Assembly (NCBI GenBank): GCA_028719205.1
Contig: JAQUKH010000002.1
Location: forward strand, 62,001 to 126,000
Direction of reading: 5' to 3'
Source of the DNA: a bacterium
GTDB taxonomy: Bacteria > JACRDZ01 > JAQUKH01
DNA length: 64,000 bases
The notes beneath the pieces were generated by a model. It did not search any database, was not told the origin of the DNA, and worked only from the letters and a program-made list of their open reading frames with translations. Position 1 is the first letter of the stretch; every line of letters starts with the position of its first letter. Shown here piece after piece: positions 17,696-27,182 of the stretch. The position numbers and the translations under genes are program-made.

Positions 17696-18055
17696 ATGTC
17701 AAAATTAATAAAATCGCCTGCGGAAATTAAAGCTCATGGAAATAAACCCAAGATCATCCAGGAATTTGTCGGCCGGTTGAATTCAAAAACAGAAAATATC
17801 AGCATAGCAAAAATGAACAGCCCTGATGGCTGGATAGAATCGGGGCAAACTCCGGAATTCGATGAGTATACGATTGTTTTAAAGGGAATTCTGTGTGTAA
17901 AAACAAAAGGCGGCATGACCGAAGTAAAAGCAGGGCAGGCGTTTATTGCTTCAAAAAACGAATGGGTGCAGTATAGTACGCCGTATAAAGATGGTGCGGA
18001 ATACATCGCTGTTTGCATACCGGCATTTAGCCCGGAATGTGTGCATAGAGATTAA
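17696..18055 (+). CDS. Small cupin-domain protein
   Basis: 119 residues forming a single cupin barrel: EFDEYTIVLKG, then VKAGQAFIASKNEWVQYSTP and a C-terminal EYIAVCIPAFSPE. The usual metal-binding histidines of the first cupin motif are mostly missing (DEYTIVL lacks HxH), so metal binding is uncertain. ATG with AAGGAG upstream. Similar proteins sit next to many anaerobic enzymes as EutQ-like or sugar-isomerase-like barrels; nothing more specific can be said. Confidence 0.75.
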   Translation: MSKLIKSPAEIKAHGNKPKIIQEFVGRLNSKTENISIAKMNSPDGWIESGQTPEFDEYTIVLKGILCVKTKGGMTEVKAGQAFIASKNEWVQYSTPYKDGAEYIAVCIPAFSPECVHRD

Positions 18056-18083
18056 TAATTTTTAAAGATATGAGGTTAAAATT

Positions 18084-19283
18084 ATGAAAGAAATGGATAA
18101 CATATTTTCGGACAGGATTGCTGATGTGCCGCGTTCTTTTATTCGTGAAATACTCAAGGTTACTATTGACCCGGAAATAATTTCATTCGCGGGAGGTCTT
18201 CCGAACAGAGATCTTTTTCCTGTCGAGGAAATAAAGGCGGCAACGAATAAAATTATAAGCATGCATGGAAGGGATGTCTTTCAATATAGCACTTCGGAAG
18301 GCTATGCGAAACTCAGGGAATATATCGCGGAACGCTATAATAGAGAAAAAAATATTAATGTTTCTTCCGAAGATATTTTGATAACAAGCGGTTCCCAGCA
18401 AGGATTGGACCTTTTGGGAAAAATCATGATTAACGATGGTGAGTCAATAATAATTGAAGAACCTGGCTACCTTGGGGCAATACAGGCTTTTTCGATTTAC
18501 AAACCGAAATTTCTGCCTGTGCCTGTTTCCGATGAGGGAATGGATATCGAAAAACTGCGTTTAATAATGTCTTCTGAAAAACCGAAGTTAATGTACACAG
18601 TTCCTAATTTTTCGAATCCATCGGGTGTTTCATATTCCGAGAAAAACAGGCACGAGATAGCAAAAATACTTCAGAAGACAAATACATTTTTAATTGAAGA
18701 TGATCCTTATGGAGATTTGAGATTCGCGGGTAAAAATAAAACTTCGTTTAAGAAATTATTTCCTGAAAATACGATCCTTCTGGGCTCTTTTTCCAAAATT
18801 ATCGTTCCGGGATTCCGTATAGGTTGGGTTTGTGCCCCGCAGCATGTGATGAAAAAGCTGATAATCGCTAAGCAGGCAACAGATCTGCACACAAGCCATT
18901 TTACACAGAGTATTATTTACCAATACCTGAAGGACAATGATATTGACGAACACATAATGAAAATAAAACAGGTTTATGGAAAACAATGTGAGGCTATGCT
19001 CGAAAGTATCCGGCAGTATTTTCCTGATAATGTTAAATATACAAAGCCTGAAGGCGGGATGTTCCTCTGGGTTCAATTACCGGGAAATTTGTCATCCTTA
19101 AAATTGTTCGATCTTGCCGTGAAAGATAAAGTGATATTTGTTCCGGGCGACCCGTTCTATATCAACAAAAAAAATACAAACACTTTGCGATTGAATTTTT
19201 CTTGCGTGGATGAAGCTACTATAAGGATAGGGATAGAAAGATTGGGGAAAGCGATCAGGGAGCTAATAAATATTAAAAAATAA
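18084..19283 (+). CDS. PLP-dependent aminotransferase, LysN/2-aminoadipate transaminase type
   Basis: 399 residues, fold type I aminotransferase related to the catalytic half of MocR regulators but without a GntR domain. Visible: AGGLPNRDLFP at the start, SGSQQGLDLL, EEPGYLGAIQ, the YTVPNFSNPSG segment, DDPYGDLRF, and the Schiff-base lysine K238 in GSFSKIIVPGFRIGW. Relatives use 2-aminoadipate, kynurenine or aromatic/branched amino acids with 2-oxoglutarate; the exact substrate cannot be told. The gene follows the cupin by 28 bases and ends the run of plus-strand accessory genes before the toxin-antitoxin pair. Confidence 0.9.
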   Translation: MKEMDNIFSDRIADVPRSFIREILKVTIDPEIISFAGGLPNRDLFPVEEIKAATNKIISMHGRDVFQYSTSEGYAKLREYIAERYNREKNINVSSEDILITSGSQQGLDLLGKIMINDGESIIIEEPGYLGAIQAFSIYKPKFLPVPVSDEGMDIEKLRLIMSSEKPKLMYTVPNFSNPSGVSYSEKNRHEIAKILQKTNTFLIEDDPYGDLRFAGKNKTSFKKLFPENTILLGSFSKIIVPGFRIGWVCAPQHVMKKLIIAKQATDLHTSHFTQSIIYQYLKDNDIDEHIMKIKQVYGKQCEAMLESIRQYFPDNVKYTKPEGGMFLWVQLPGNLSSLKLFDLAVKDKVIFVPGDPFYINKKNTNTLRLNFSCVDEATIRIGIERLGKAIRELINIKK

Positions 19284-19325
19284 AAACAAGCCCGAAATTC
19301 CTATTGTTTTTTCATCTAATTTATC

Positions 19326-19353
19326 TTGACAATATACAAACTTTGTATATAAT
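19326..19353 (+). promoter_or_regulatory. Consensus promoter with a perfect 19-bp operator inside it
   Basis: TTGACA (19326-19331), 16-base spacer, TATAAT (19348-19353). The palindrome ATATACAAA-C-TTTGTATAT (19332-19350) fills the spacer and runs into the -10. A ribbon-helix-helix antitoxin bound here would block RNA polymerase, as expected for toxin-antitoxin autoregulation. Both perfect hexamers and perfect arms make chance unlikely. Confidence 0.8.
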
Positions 19354-19370
19354 AATATTGAGGTGAAATT

Positions 19371-19625
19371 ATGAGCACAAATACTGTTAATATTTCTTTT
19401 GAGAAAAATTTATTATCTGAAATTGATATGGTCGCGAAAAAGGAATCACGGACGCGTTCCGAATTAATACGCGAGGCCGCGCGGATGTATATTGAAAGAA
19501 AAAACAAATGGAAAGATATTTTTTCTTTCGGTGATTCATATTTTAAAGGTAAAAATATCGGTGAGCCGGAAGTGCGGGAAGAGATCAGGCAATACAGGCG
19601 AAGCAAAAGAAAGATAAATGTCTAA
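19371..19625 (+). CDS. Ribbon-helix-helix (CopG-type) antitoxin
   Basis: 84 residues. The N-terminal 45 residues form a ribbon-helix-helix: TVNISFEKNLLSEIDMVAKK with a beta strand, then SRTRSELIREAARMYIE. The remainder is a charged tail that would wrap the toxin. It overlaps the PIN gene by 8 bases, the usual antitoxin-toxin arrangement, and the operator at 19332-19350 suits a dimer-of-dimers. ATG preceded by GAGGTG. Confidence 0.88.
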   Translation: MSTNTVNISFEKNLLSEIDMVAKKESRTRSELIREAARMYIERKNKWKDIFSFGDSYFKGKNIGEPEVREEIRQYRRSKRKINV

Positions 19626-20025
19626 AGTGGTTTTTGATTCCAATATATTTATATCTTCAATAGTTTATGGCGGAAAGCCAAGAAAAGTATTTGAACTGGT
19701 AATTGAAGGTAAAATAGAGCTTTATATTTCTAAAGAGATTTTAGAAGAAGTAGAAGATGTATTACAAAGGCCAAAATTCAAATATCCTTCCCAAATGATC
19801 GATCTGGTAATTACTGAAATACAGAACATTTCCAAAATTGTTATACCCCGAAAAAAGATCAATTATATCAAAGACGACCCTGAAGATAATATGATCCTGG
19901 AATGCGCTGTCGGATCAAAAGCGGATTATATTGTTACAGGTGATGAACATCTGTTAAATATAAAAAAATATAAGAATATTCAGATATTGAATGCAGCCGA
20001 TTTTTTGGGAAAAATAAAGTTGTAA
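19618..20025 (+). CDS. PIN-domain toxin of a VapC-like pair (COG1569 type)
   Basis: 135 residues, a predicted Mg-dependent ribonuclease. The acidic residues of the PIN active site are present: D7 (VVFDSN), E43/E44 (ILEEVEDVL), D90 (DPEDN) and D109 (VTGDEHLL). The start overlaps the antitoxin stop (8 bases). The family is called 'putative toxin-antitoxin system toxin component, PIN family'. Target RNA is not predictable from sequence. Confidence 0.9.
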   Translation: MSKVVFDSNIFISSIVYGGKPRKVFELVIEGKIELYISKEILEEVEDVLQRPKFKYPSQMIDLVITEIQNISKIVIPRKKINYIKDDPEDNMILECAVGSKADYIVTGDEHLLNIKKYKNIQILNAADFLGKIKL

Positions 20026-20037
20026 AAATAACTAGTC

Positions 20038-20062
20038 AGGGCGTGATGAATCACGCCCCTAC
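20038..20062. repeat. Copy of the CCCCTACA palindromic repeat family
   Basis: GGGCGTGAT-GA-ATCACGCCC (20039-20058) followed by CTACA. It sits 12 bases after the PIN toxin stop and 8 bases before the radical SAM stop, so it may also end both converging transcripts. Other copies: 29095, 44819, 45763, 47061, 47148, 47212. Confidence 0.7.
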
Positions 20063-20069
20063 AATAATA

Positions 20070-21434
20070 TTATTCATAATCCTTCCACAAATTCTTCAAC
20101 CGTTTGTTGAACTTGTAATAAATCTTGAAGAGTGACGGCCATTCGCGGAGCGGGTATTGTCTCATGAATTCGATTTGTTTTGCTTTTGTTCTTGAATTAT
20201 TAAAAAGCTTAATGTATTCTTCGTAAAACTTTTTGATAGGCAGTTTTGTCGGGAGTAATGTGTGGATGAGGTCGGAATAATCATAATTTGTTGTGATCAG
20301 TTTGTCTTTCACTTCATTATAATAATCCGTTCCGGGGAAAGGGGTTAAGACGCAAAAACCGATAAAATTGAAATCAAGCTTAAGGCAAAAATCTTTTAGT
20401 TCCCTGAAATCATTTTCATCAAATTCCTGCCTGATAATAAGTGAAGGGTATATTTCGACGCCAAGATCCTTGAGTATTTTTACAGCTTCAATATTAATCT
20501 GGACGGTTGAGCCTTTTTTGATAAATTTCAGGTCGGAATCCCTGAAAAATTCAAGGCCGACGAAAAGCCGTTTAAGGCCTGCCTCCTTCCATTTTGCTAT
20601 CAGTCCGGGATGCCTGACAATGGTGTCGCTTCTTCCATAAAAGAAAAAGTTTTTCTTCATTCCAGATTTTATTATCAGGTCGGCAACGGTCATCATCCGT
20701 TCAACATCAAGCAGAGATTCATCATCAGCAAAGTAAACATTTTTTTCCTCTATTGTGGCAAGCTCTTTAAGTATATTTTCAGGTGTTCTTGTCAGATACT
20801 TTGTTTCTGCTACTTTCCATAAAGCGCAGAATTTACACCTGAAATTACATCCTTTGGAGGTCCGCATTGATGCCAGTGGTTTCAGCCATTCGCTGTAATA
20901 ATATTTACGGTATTTTAGTGAATATTTTCTGCTTGGAAACGGAATGGAGTCAAGGTCAGTAAATTCATTCTTGGGATTAATTACCGCTTTTCCGTCTATC
21001 AGATAAGCGGTTCCGGGAATTCCATCGATCCCTTTTTTCTGTGAAAGCCTGGATATTATTTCCTTAAATACTTGAACTCCTTCGCCCATTACGACAAGGT
21101 CTATAAAAGGTGTAAGAAAATCTTCCGGCATAACTGTCGCATGATGCCCGCCGACAACAGTAAAAATTTCGCGATTGATATTTTTTATTTTCTCGCACAA
21201 TATTTTTGTTGTATTGACATGGACCGTATAGGCAGAGATTCCGATAACATCCGGCTGAAAAGTATTTATCGAAGATTCGAGGGTATCTTCAAGGCGCATA
21301 TCAAGGATCTTAACTTCGTGTTCGTTTTCGATCCCTGCGGCAAGATATTCAAGCGCCAGTGGTTCAAACATATGAAAATCTTCGCCGCCGATCGATCTTT
21401 GTCCTTTTTTGGGTTGGATTAAAAGTACTTTCAT
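20070..21434 (-). CDS. B12-binding radical SAM protein
   Basis: 454 residues. The N-terminal ~130 residues are a Rossmann-like cobalamin-binding domain (PLALEYLAAGIE, ISAYTVHV, VVGGHHATVMPEDFL, VMGEGV); it lacks the DxHxxG lower-ligand motif, as most class B radical SAM methylases do. The radical SAM core carries C196-x3-C200-x2-C203 (GCNFRCKFC) and the GLEFF and PFPG segments. The C-terminal ~70 residues are basic. Class B enzymes methylate unactivated carbons or rearrange lipids, pigments and natural products; HpnR (hopanoid C-3 methylase) is one relative with a similar outline. It starts 3 bases after the metallophosphoesterase and is the last gene of the efflux operon. The substrate is unknown. 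Confidence 0.85.
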   Translation of the reverse strand: MKVLLIQPKKGQRSIGGEDFHMFEPLALEYLAAGIENEHEVKILDMRLEDTLESSINTFQPDVIGISAYTVHVNTTKILCEKIKNINREIFTVVGGHHATVMPEDFLTPFIDLVVMGEGVQVFKEIISRLSQKKGIDGIPGTAYLIDGKAVINPKNEFTDLDSIPFPSRKYSLKYRKYYYSEWLKPLASMRTSKGCNFRCKFCALWKVAETKYLTRTPENILKELATIEEKNVYFADDESLLDVERMMTVADLIIKSGMKKNFFFYGRSDTIVRHPGLIAKWKEAGLKRLFVGLEFFRDSDLKFIKKGSTVQINIEAVKILKDLGVEIYPSLIIRQEFDENDFRELKDFCLKLDFNFIGFCVLTPFPGTDYYNEVKDKLITTNYDYSDLIHTLLPTKLPIKKFYEEYIKLFNNSRTKAKQIEFMRQYPLREWPSLFKIYYKFNKRLKNLWKDYE

Positions 21435-21437
21435 AAT

Positions 21438-22547
21438 TTATTTTATTAGAATAATTTTAACGATCTCCGAGTGTGAAAAGAGCCTCATTACCGGGCCCCA
21501 GACTCCGGTTCCGTAAGTTGTATAAATATACGATGAGTTTTTGCGGTATAGGCCGTTTGGATATTTATAAAATAATTGGACAAGTAAATCCATAGGAGGA
21601 ATTTGCCCGGCATGGGTGTGTCCGGAAAGTTGCAGATCAAAATCATATCCCTTGTATTTTTCGGAAACATCCGGTTGATGTGAGAGGAGTATGATCGGTT
21701 TACCAGGGTCACAACCCTCCATCGCGGATCTAATATCTGTTCCCTGCCCTGAATAATTCTTCCCAGTGTCATCATCAACACCAACTAATTCAATGTTACC
21801 TGCAATTGTAACCTTTTTGTTCCTTAAAAGTACTATATTGGAATTTTTGGCAACCTGCAGGAATTTATCGATACCCGCGTAATATTCATGATTTCCCGTG
21901 ATCCCATAAACTCCGTATTTGGATCTTAATCCGCTCAATGTTTCGCAAAATCCGTTAAACGCGCACAGATCTGCGTCTATCAAATCTCCGGTGATAACGA
22001 TCAGATCAGGATTTTCCCTGTTCGCAGCATCAACTATATTATCCAGCCATTCTTTTGACCTGAAGGAATTAAAATGCAGATCTGAAAGCTGGATGATCGA
22101 AAATCCGGACAGGCTTTCCGTTAATTTCGGGATTTTTATTTCCAGTCTTTTCATTATTGGTTTTCTGGCCCCGTTATAGATGGAATATAAAGAAATGAAA
22201 AATAAAATGACAAGAGTAAAAACAGCCGAGGCCTGTTTTAAAGAAGGATCGTGAAATAAGATCAGAAACAGGTCCCTGAACAAAAAAAGCGTGAACGCTA
22301 TAGAAATAACACCCAGCCAGGTTGTTCCCGCGTAATAAAACGGCTTTCCCCAGGGTACCTTATACCTGCTTAGCGTTTCCATTATAATAAATAAAAGGCT
22401 GAAGGCCAAAAAGGCTGATCCAAGATAAAACCGGGCCATATCGGAAAGCAATAAACCATCGGCGACCCGGCTGTAGACATAATAATGTATAATAAAAAAT
22501 ATAGAGAAAAATATCGTAAAAAATATTGGGAAAATTATTTTATTCAT
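21438..22547 (-). CDS. Membrane-bound metallophosphoesterase (YaeI/YkuE-like)
   Basis: 369 residues. Four or so hydrophobic segments occupy residues 1-125; a calcineurin-like phosphoesterase domain follows, with the metal motifs DLHFN, GDLID, GNHEYY, LSHQPD and SGHTHAGQ in order. Soluble-domain side cannot be fixed. Close relatives act on UDP-diacylglucosamine (LpxG) or other phospholipid precursors, so a lipid substrate is plausible but inferred. It begins 8 bases after the RND permease and precedes the radical SAM gene by 3 bases. Confidence 0.88.
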   Translation of the reverse strand: MNKIIFPIFFTIFFSIFFIIHYYVYSRVADGLLLSDMARFYLGSAFLAFSLLFIIMETLSRYKVPWGKPFYYAGTTWLGVISIAFTLFLFRDLFLILFHDPSLKQASAVFTLVILFFISLYSIYNGARKPIMKRLEIKIPKLTESLSGFSIIQLSDLHFNSFRSKEWLDNIVDAANRENPDLIVITGDLIDADLCAFNGFCETLSGLRSKYGVYGITGNHEYYAGIDKFLQVAKNSNIVLLRNKKVTIAGNIELVGVDDDTGKNYSGQGTDIRSAMEGCDPGKPIILLSHQPDVSEKYKGYDFDLQLSGHTHAGQIPPMDLLVQLFYKYPNGLYRKNSSYIYTTYGTGVWGPVMRLFSHSEIVKIILIK

Positions 22548-22555
22548 TTTTGCCC

Positions 22556-25500
22556 TTAAGCTGGGCCTCTTATTAGATTCGTCAATTTGGTTTTTAACTT
22601 TGCGTGCATTCTCTCATAAAGATTATATAAAACCGGGATAATAAAAAGGGTAAGTATTGTGGAAAACATAAGCCCGCCGATAGTAACGACCGCAAGGGGT
22701 TTGTAAAATTCTACTCCGGCGCCGATCCCCAGTGCCATAGGCAGCATTCCAAGCACGGTAGTTAATGTGGTCATGAATATCGGGCGCATCCTTGTTTTTC
22801 CTGAATAGATAAGGGCGTCTAACATTTTCATACCTTCTTTTCTGCTTACATGGATAAAGTCAACCAAAAGGATCGCGTTGTTGACTACTATCCCGGCAAG
22901 CATTATGATCCCGATCATTGCCGTTACGCTTAGATTATCCCTTGATATCCAAAGGCCCAGCATAACACCGATTGCCGCCATGGGCATGGTAAACATTATA
23001 AGAAAAGGATGGCCGAAAGATTCAAACTGGGCGGCCATTACCATATAGACGAGAACCAGTGATTCCAAAAGGGCGATCATGAGATATTTGAAAGCCTCCA
23101 TCATCTGTTCGCTTGACCCTCCGTATTTCCAAACATACCCGGATGGAAGATCCAGGTTATCAAGGATGCCGGTTTTATTCTTATTGCTTATTTTTTGCAT
23201 TATGTCGCCCAGTGCCATTCCTTCTTTAAGATTGGCGTTAACCGAGGCAGTCCTTATCTGGTTTTCACGTTCGATTTTTATTGGCCCGGTTGCCTGTGTA
23301 ATATCAGCTACATCCCCGAGAGTAAAATTTCTGGCCAGCGGTATGGTTTTCAAAACGGAAATATTTTCCCTGTATTTATCGTTAAGTTTAACCCTTATAT
23401 CAATTTCATCATTTTTGTCCCACATGGTTGAAGCTACCTGGCCGTCAATGCTGGTCTGTAGCAGATTTGCGATTTGATTTGTATTAAGGCCGAGGTCTGA
23501 CGTTTTTGCCCTGTTGAGTTTTACCTGGACTTCAGGCAGGTTTTCTTTCAGGGATATATTAAAATCCACGAGGCCGGGTATTTTTTTAATACGGCTGTCA
23601 ATGTCTTCCGTAATTTTTTTCACGACAGAAATATCGTCGCCGATAATTTTAATGGAAAGGTCACTTTCCCCCCCATGTCCTCCTCCCTGGCCGGACATTC
23701 TTTTGATCTCAGCTCGGGCTTCCGGGAAATTTTTTGTCTTATTCTGGAGGTCTGAAACTATTTCAGTAAGTAAACGGCCTTTACTTTCATCAACTTTTAT
23801 GGTCATATTGATATTTTGCGGCGCGACATTAACCGCGTAAGTAGTTATTTCCTTATAGCCGGCAAGAATTTCTTCCATCTGGCGGGCAAGATCATTGGTT
23901 ACTTTCAAGCTTGTTCCGGGAGGGAGTTCGATTTTTCCGCTGATAATTTTCTGTTTACTTGGCGGAAAAAACTGCATTCCGGGTTTAAAAGTTAAACTCA
24001 AAATAAAAAATAAAAACAAAATAAAAAGCGCGGAAAATTGCCTGCGTTTTTTGGCGAGAAGCCAGTGCATGGCTATTTCATAAAGTTCAAGGATCTTGAA
24101 TCCCATAACATAGCGGTATTTAAAAATAACAAAACTGATCCCGAAAAATATCGCGGAGATTACAGGGCCGTAACCCATCAATTTATAACATAAGAGCAGG
24201 CTGATAATACCTGCCGTCCAGCGGGTTATTTTAAATATTTTTTCCTCGCGGGGCGTTATATGTTCTTTCTTTTTCTTTCCTTTATAGAGGATAGCCGTCG
24301 CCATAGGGACAAGTGTATAAGCCACAATTGTTGAGAAAAGCAGTGAAAAAACGATAGAAAAAGAAAGGTCATAAAAAAGCTGCCCGGTTATTCCTTTGAC
24401 AAACGCGATCGGCAGGAATACAACGACGGTTGTAAGTGTTGATGATAAAATAGGCAGGGCGACTTCCGCGGTGCCGTCAATCGTTGCCTGCACAGGGTCT
24501 TCCTTCATGCCGATATGCCGGAACGTGTTTTCAAGGACTACGATCGAGTTATCAACAACCATTCCGATCCCGAGAGCCAGTCCCGCGAGAGTCAGTATAT
24601 TTAATGAAATATGATTAAGATAAAGAAGCGCGAGCGTTGATAACACGGAATATGGTATAGAAATAGATATTATTGAAGTACTTCTCCAGTCGGTCAGAAA
24701 AAGAAAGAGTATCAGGATCGCGAGAACGGATCCGCTCACTGCGCTGTCCTTTACCATCGCGAGCGAATCGCGGATATATTCCGCCTGGTCAAATGTAATA
24801 TCTAATGAGACACCGGCGGGAAGGACTTTTTTCAGTTCATCAAGCCTTTTAGTTATTTCATCACTGATCTTCGCGGTATTTCCGCTGCTTTCTTTAAAGA
24901 CGAGAAGCCCCACACTGTCGCGTTTATTGATCCTGGAATAGCTTCGCTGTTCCTTGAAATCATCAATTACATCGGCGATGTCTGAGAGATAGATCGGTGT
25001 TTTATTCCTGTTGGCCACGATCAGCTTTTTTAATTCAGCGGGGGAGTTAAATTCACCCAGGGTCCGGATAAGAAACTCCGTTTTTTCCTGGTCGATCCTT
25101 CCCGCGCGTAAATTCAGATTTTCTCGTTTGATCGAGGATACTATCTCATCAAGTGAAATGTTATAAGCGAGAAGTTTTTTTGCCTCGACAGAAACTTTTA
25201 TCTCTCTTTCCTTTCCACCGGTTATTTCAACCGAGGCTACGCCCGGGATCCTTTCCAGTGAGGTTTTTATAACATCCTCAGCGGTTTTTCTGAGTTCGCT
25301 TGGAGACTGCGAACCGTAGATATTAAACCAGATGATCGGCCATGATGTGGGATCAAACCTTTGGATAATCGGCTTGTCCGCTCCCTGAGGAAGTATGTTC
25401 TTGACTTTATCGATCTGCTCCCGGATATCCATTGCTGCAATATCCATATTTTTTCCGTATTCATATTCGATCATGATGTTGGATACACCTTCCATGGAAG

Positions 25501-25750
25501 TGGAAGTGATCTTTTTCAGGTCTTTCATCTTGGAAAAAGTTTCCTCGAGAGGTTTGGATATAAGCTTTTCCATTTCCTCAGGGCCTGTTCCCGAATATGA
25601 AGTTGAAACTATTAACTGGGGGATATTGATATCCGGAAGCATATCAACAGGCATCTGGAAAACAGAAAACAAACCGAACATGACAGGGATGATCAATATC
25701 ATCGAAATAGTTACAGGATGTCTTACTGAAAATTCAATTAATTTTTTCAT
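22556..25750 (-). CDS. RND multidrug/hydrophobe efflux permease
   Basis: 1064 residues, inner-membrane proton antiporter that feeds a tripartite exporter. The N-terminus (FSVRHPVTISMILIIPVMFG), the porter domain start (PDINIPQLIVSTSYSG), and two groups of membrane segments around residues 330-500 and 870-1050 are typical of HAE1-type RND pumps. The proton-relay acidic pair is suggested by GIGMVVDNSIVVLEN. The ATG shares one base with the adaptor stop (TAATG), so translation is coupled. A histidine-/glycine-rich patch GQGGGHGGESD occurs in the second porter half. Confidence 0.93.
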   Translation of the reverse strand: MKKLIEFSVRHPVTISMILIIPVMFGLFSVFQMPVDMLPDINIPQLIVSTSYSGTGPEEMEKLISKPLEETFSKMKDLKKITSTSMEGVSNIMIEYEYGKNMDIAAMDIREQIDKVKNILPQGADKPIIQRFDPTSWPIIWFNIYGSQSPSELRKTAEDVIKTSLERIPGVASVEITGGKEREIKVSVEAKKLLAYNISLDEIVSSIKRENLNLRAGRIDQEKTEFLIRTLGEFNSPAELKKLIVANRNKTPIYLSDIADVIDDFKEQRSYSRINKRDSVGLLVFKESSGNTAKISDEITKRLDELKKVLPAGVSLDITFDQAEYIRDSLAMVKDSAVSGSVLAILILFLFLTDWRSTSIISISIPYSVLSTLALLYLNHISLNILTLAGLALGIGMVVDNSIVVLENTFRHIGMKEDPVQATIDGTAEVALPILSSTLTTVVVFLPIAFVKGITGQLFYDLSFSIVFSLLFSTIVAYTLVPMATAILYKGKKKKEHITPREEKIFKITRWTAGIISLLLCYKLMGYGPVISAIFFGISFVIFKYRYVMGFKILELYEIAMHWLLAKKRRQFSALFILFLFFILSLTFKPGMQFFPPSKQKIISGKIELPPGTSLKVTNDLARQMEEILAGYKEITTYAVNVAPQNINMTIKVDESKGRLLTEIVSDLQNKTKNFPEARAEIKRMSGQGGGHGGESDLSIKIIGDDISVVKKITEDIDSRIKKIPGLVDFNISLKENLPEVQVKLNRAKTSDLGLNTNQIANLLQTSIDGQVASTMWDKNDEIDIRVKLNDKYRENISVLKTIPLARNFTLGDVADITQATGPIKIERENQIRTASVNANLKEGMALGDIMQKISNKNKTGILDNLDLPSGYVWKYGGSSEQMMEAFKYLMIALLESLVLVYMVMAAQFESFGHPFLIMFTMPMAAIGVMLGLWISRDNLSVTAMIGIIMLAGIVVNNAILLVDFIHVSRKEGMKMLDALIYSGKTRMRPIFMTTLTTVLGMLPMALGIGAGVEFYKPLAVVTIGGLMFSTILTLFIIPVLYNLYERMHAKLKTKLTNLIRGPA

Positions 25751-27171
25751 TACTGAACAACCTCAATTTTGGCGCTGTCAAATAAATTAATTGCGCCTTT
25801 TATGACTATCTTATCTTTTGAAGATATCCCTGCCAGGATTTCAACTTTTTCTTCAGTTATTAAACCAGTTTTAACCGGTTTGAATTGGGCTGAATCGCCG
25901 TTAACAATATAAACACCTTTTATGTTATCTCTTTCAATGATACTTTCAGGCGGAAGAATATAGGTGTTATTCCGTTCTTCCGTAACTATTTCTATCTGCG
26001 CGAACATACCGGGCCGGAGGATTTGAGATTCATTGGGAATCAGTATTTCGACTTTGCTGGTCCGGTCTTTTTCATCCACGCCGGGCGCGATATTTACTAT
26101 ATAACCCGTAAAAATTTGATTTTTATACGCATCAAGTTTAATTTCAGCCTTTTGCTTAAGCCTGAGATATCTGAGGTAATTTTCTGAAGTATTTACTTCG
26201 ATTTTGACGCTTGAAAAGTCAGCGATCGAGAAAACCTTGGAATCCTTAGGCGCGTTTTCACCTATATTTATAAATTTTTTCATGACTGAGCCCGCGAAAG
26301 GCGCTTTTACTTCTGTGTCTTTCAATGCCTTTTCCGCGACGTCAAACCTTGCCTGTGCGTCTTTTAAGTTCGCGCTCGCTGATTTCAGGTCCTTATACCA
26401 TACTTTCCCTTTATTCTGGATATCCGCCAGTTCAAACGCGGCTTCCGCTTTTTCAACCTGAGCTTCCGCTTTGTCAATATCTTCTTTACGCGCGCCCTTG
26501 ACTAAAATATTATACTGTTCAGATATCGCGTTAAATCTTGATTCGCTTGTTTTTAGCTGGGTATCCGCTTTTTCCCACTCCTGGGGGGAAATAAGTTTTT
26601 CTTCCCACATGCCTTTCATGCGGGCATAATCATTTTTAGCCTGTTTGTATAATGACTCAGCGGAGTTTTTTTCAGCTTCGAGTTGTTTAAGCTCCTCCGG
26701 CCGGGCACCTGTTTTTAAAATTTCCAGGTTTGCCTTCGCGGTTTTAAGGTTGGCTTCAGCGTCTTTTAATTGAGTTGAAATCCTTTTTTCTGCCGTCTGT
26801 TGTTCATATTCGTATCGCGCTGTCGCGCCGATCAGCAATGCCTCCGCGCCTTCTTTTTCTTTTTTAGCGTTAAAATCGTCGATTTTCAAGAGGACTTGAT
26901 CTTTGGAAACTTTATCTCCTTCCTCGACAAGTATTTCCTTAACTTCACCGCTGACCTTCGCAATGATATTTGCCTCGGCAATTCCTTTTACATTTCCGGA
27001 GGCAGAAATAATGTTTCTTATTGAGCCTTTTTCCATGTTTCCGGCAAATACCGGGATATGTTTTGTTTTTTCAGAAGCCAAGCCTGTGTCCATATTTTCC
27101 TTCTGCTTTCCGTTTTTACAGGAAACAGAAAGAAAAATTATACAAAAAATTATGATCAGGTTTCTTTTCAT
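25750..27171 (-). CDS. RND efflux periplasmic adaptor (membrane fusion) lipoprotein
   Basis: 473 residues from the ATG at 27171. A lipoprotein signal with lipobox LSVSC (cysteine followed by Lys) predicts an inner- or outer-membrane lipid anchor. The mature part has the barrel-sandwich halves (EILVEEGDKVSKDQVLLKIDD and VKAPFAGSV), a long alpha-hairpin between them rich in Ala/Glu/Lys, and a membrane-proximal domain. ATG at 27171 has AGAGGA upstream; an earlier in-frame ATG at 27186 overlaps the tolC stop (ATGA). It bridges the RND pump and the TolC channel. Confidence 0.92.
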   Translation of the reverse strand: MKRNLIIIFCIIFLSVSCKNGKQKENMDTGLASEKTKHIPVFAGNMEKGSIRNIISASGNVKGIAEANIIAKVSGEVKEILVEEGDKVSKDQVLLKIDDFNAKKEKEGAEALLIGATARYEYEQQTAEKRISTQLKDAEANLKTAKANLEILKTGARPEELKQLEAEKNSAESLYKQAKNDYARMKGMWEEKLISPQEWEKADTQLKTSESRFNAISEQYNILVKGARKEDIDKAEAQVEKAEAAFELADIQNKGKVWYKDLKSASANLKDAQARFDVAEKALKDTEVKAPFAGSVMKKFINIGENAPKDSKVFSIADFSSVKIEVNTSENYLRYLRLKQKAEIKLDAYKNQIFTGYIVNIAPGVDEKDRTSKVEILIPNESQILRPGMFAQIEIVTEERNNTYILPPESIIERDNIKGVYIVNGDSAQFKPVKTGLITEEKVEILAGISSKDKIVIKGAINLFDSAKIEVVQ

Positions 27172-27182
27172 GATAAATCCTC

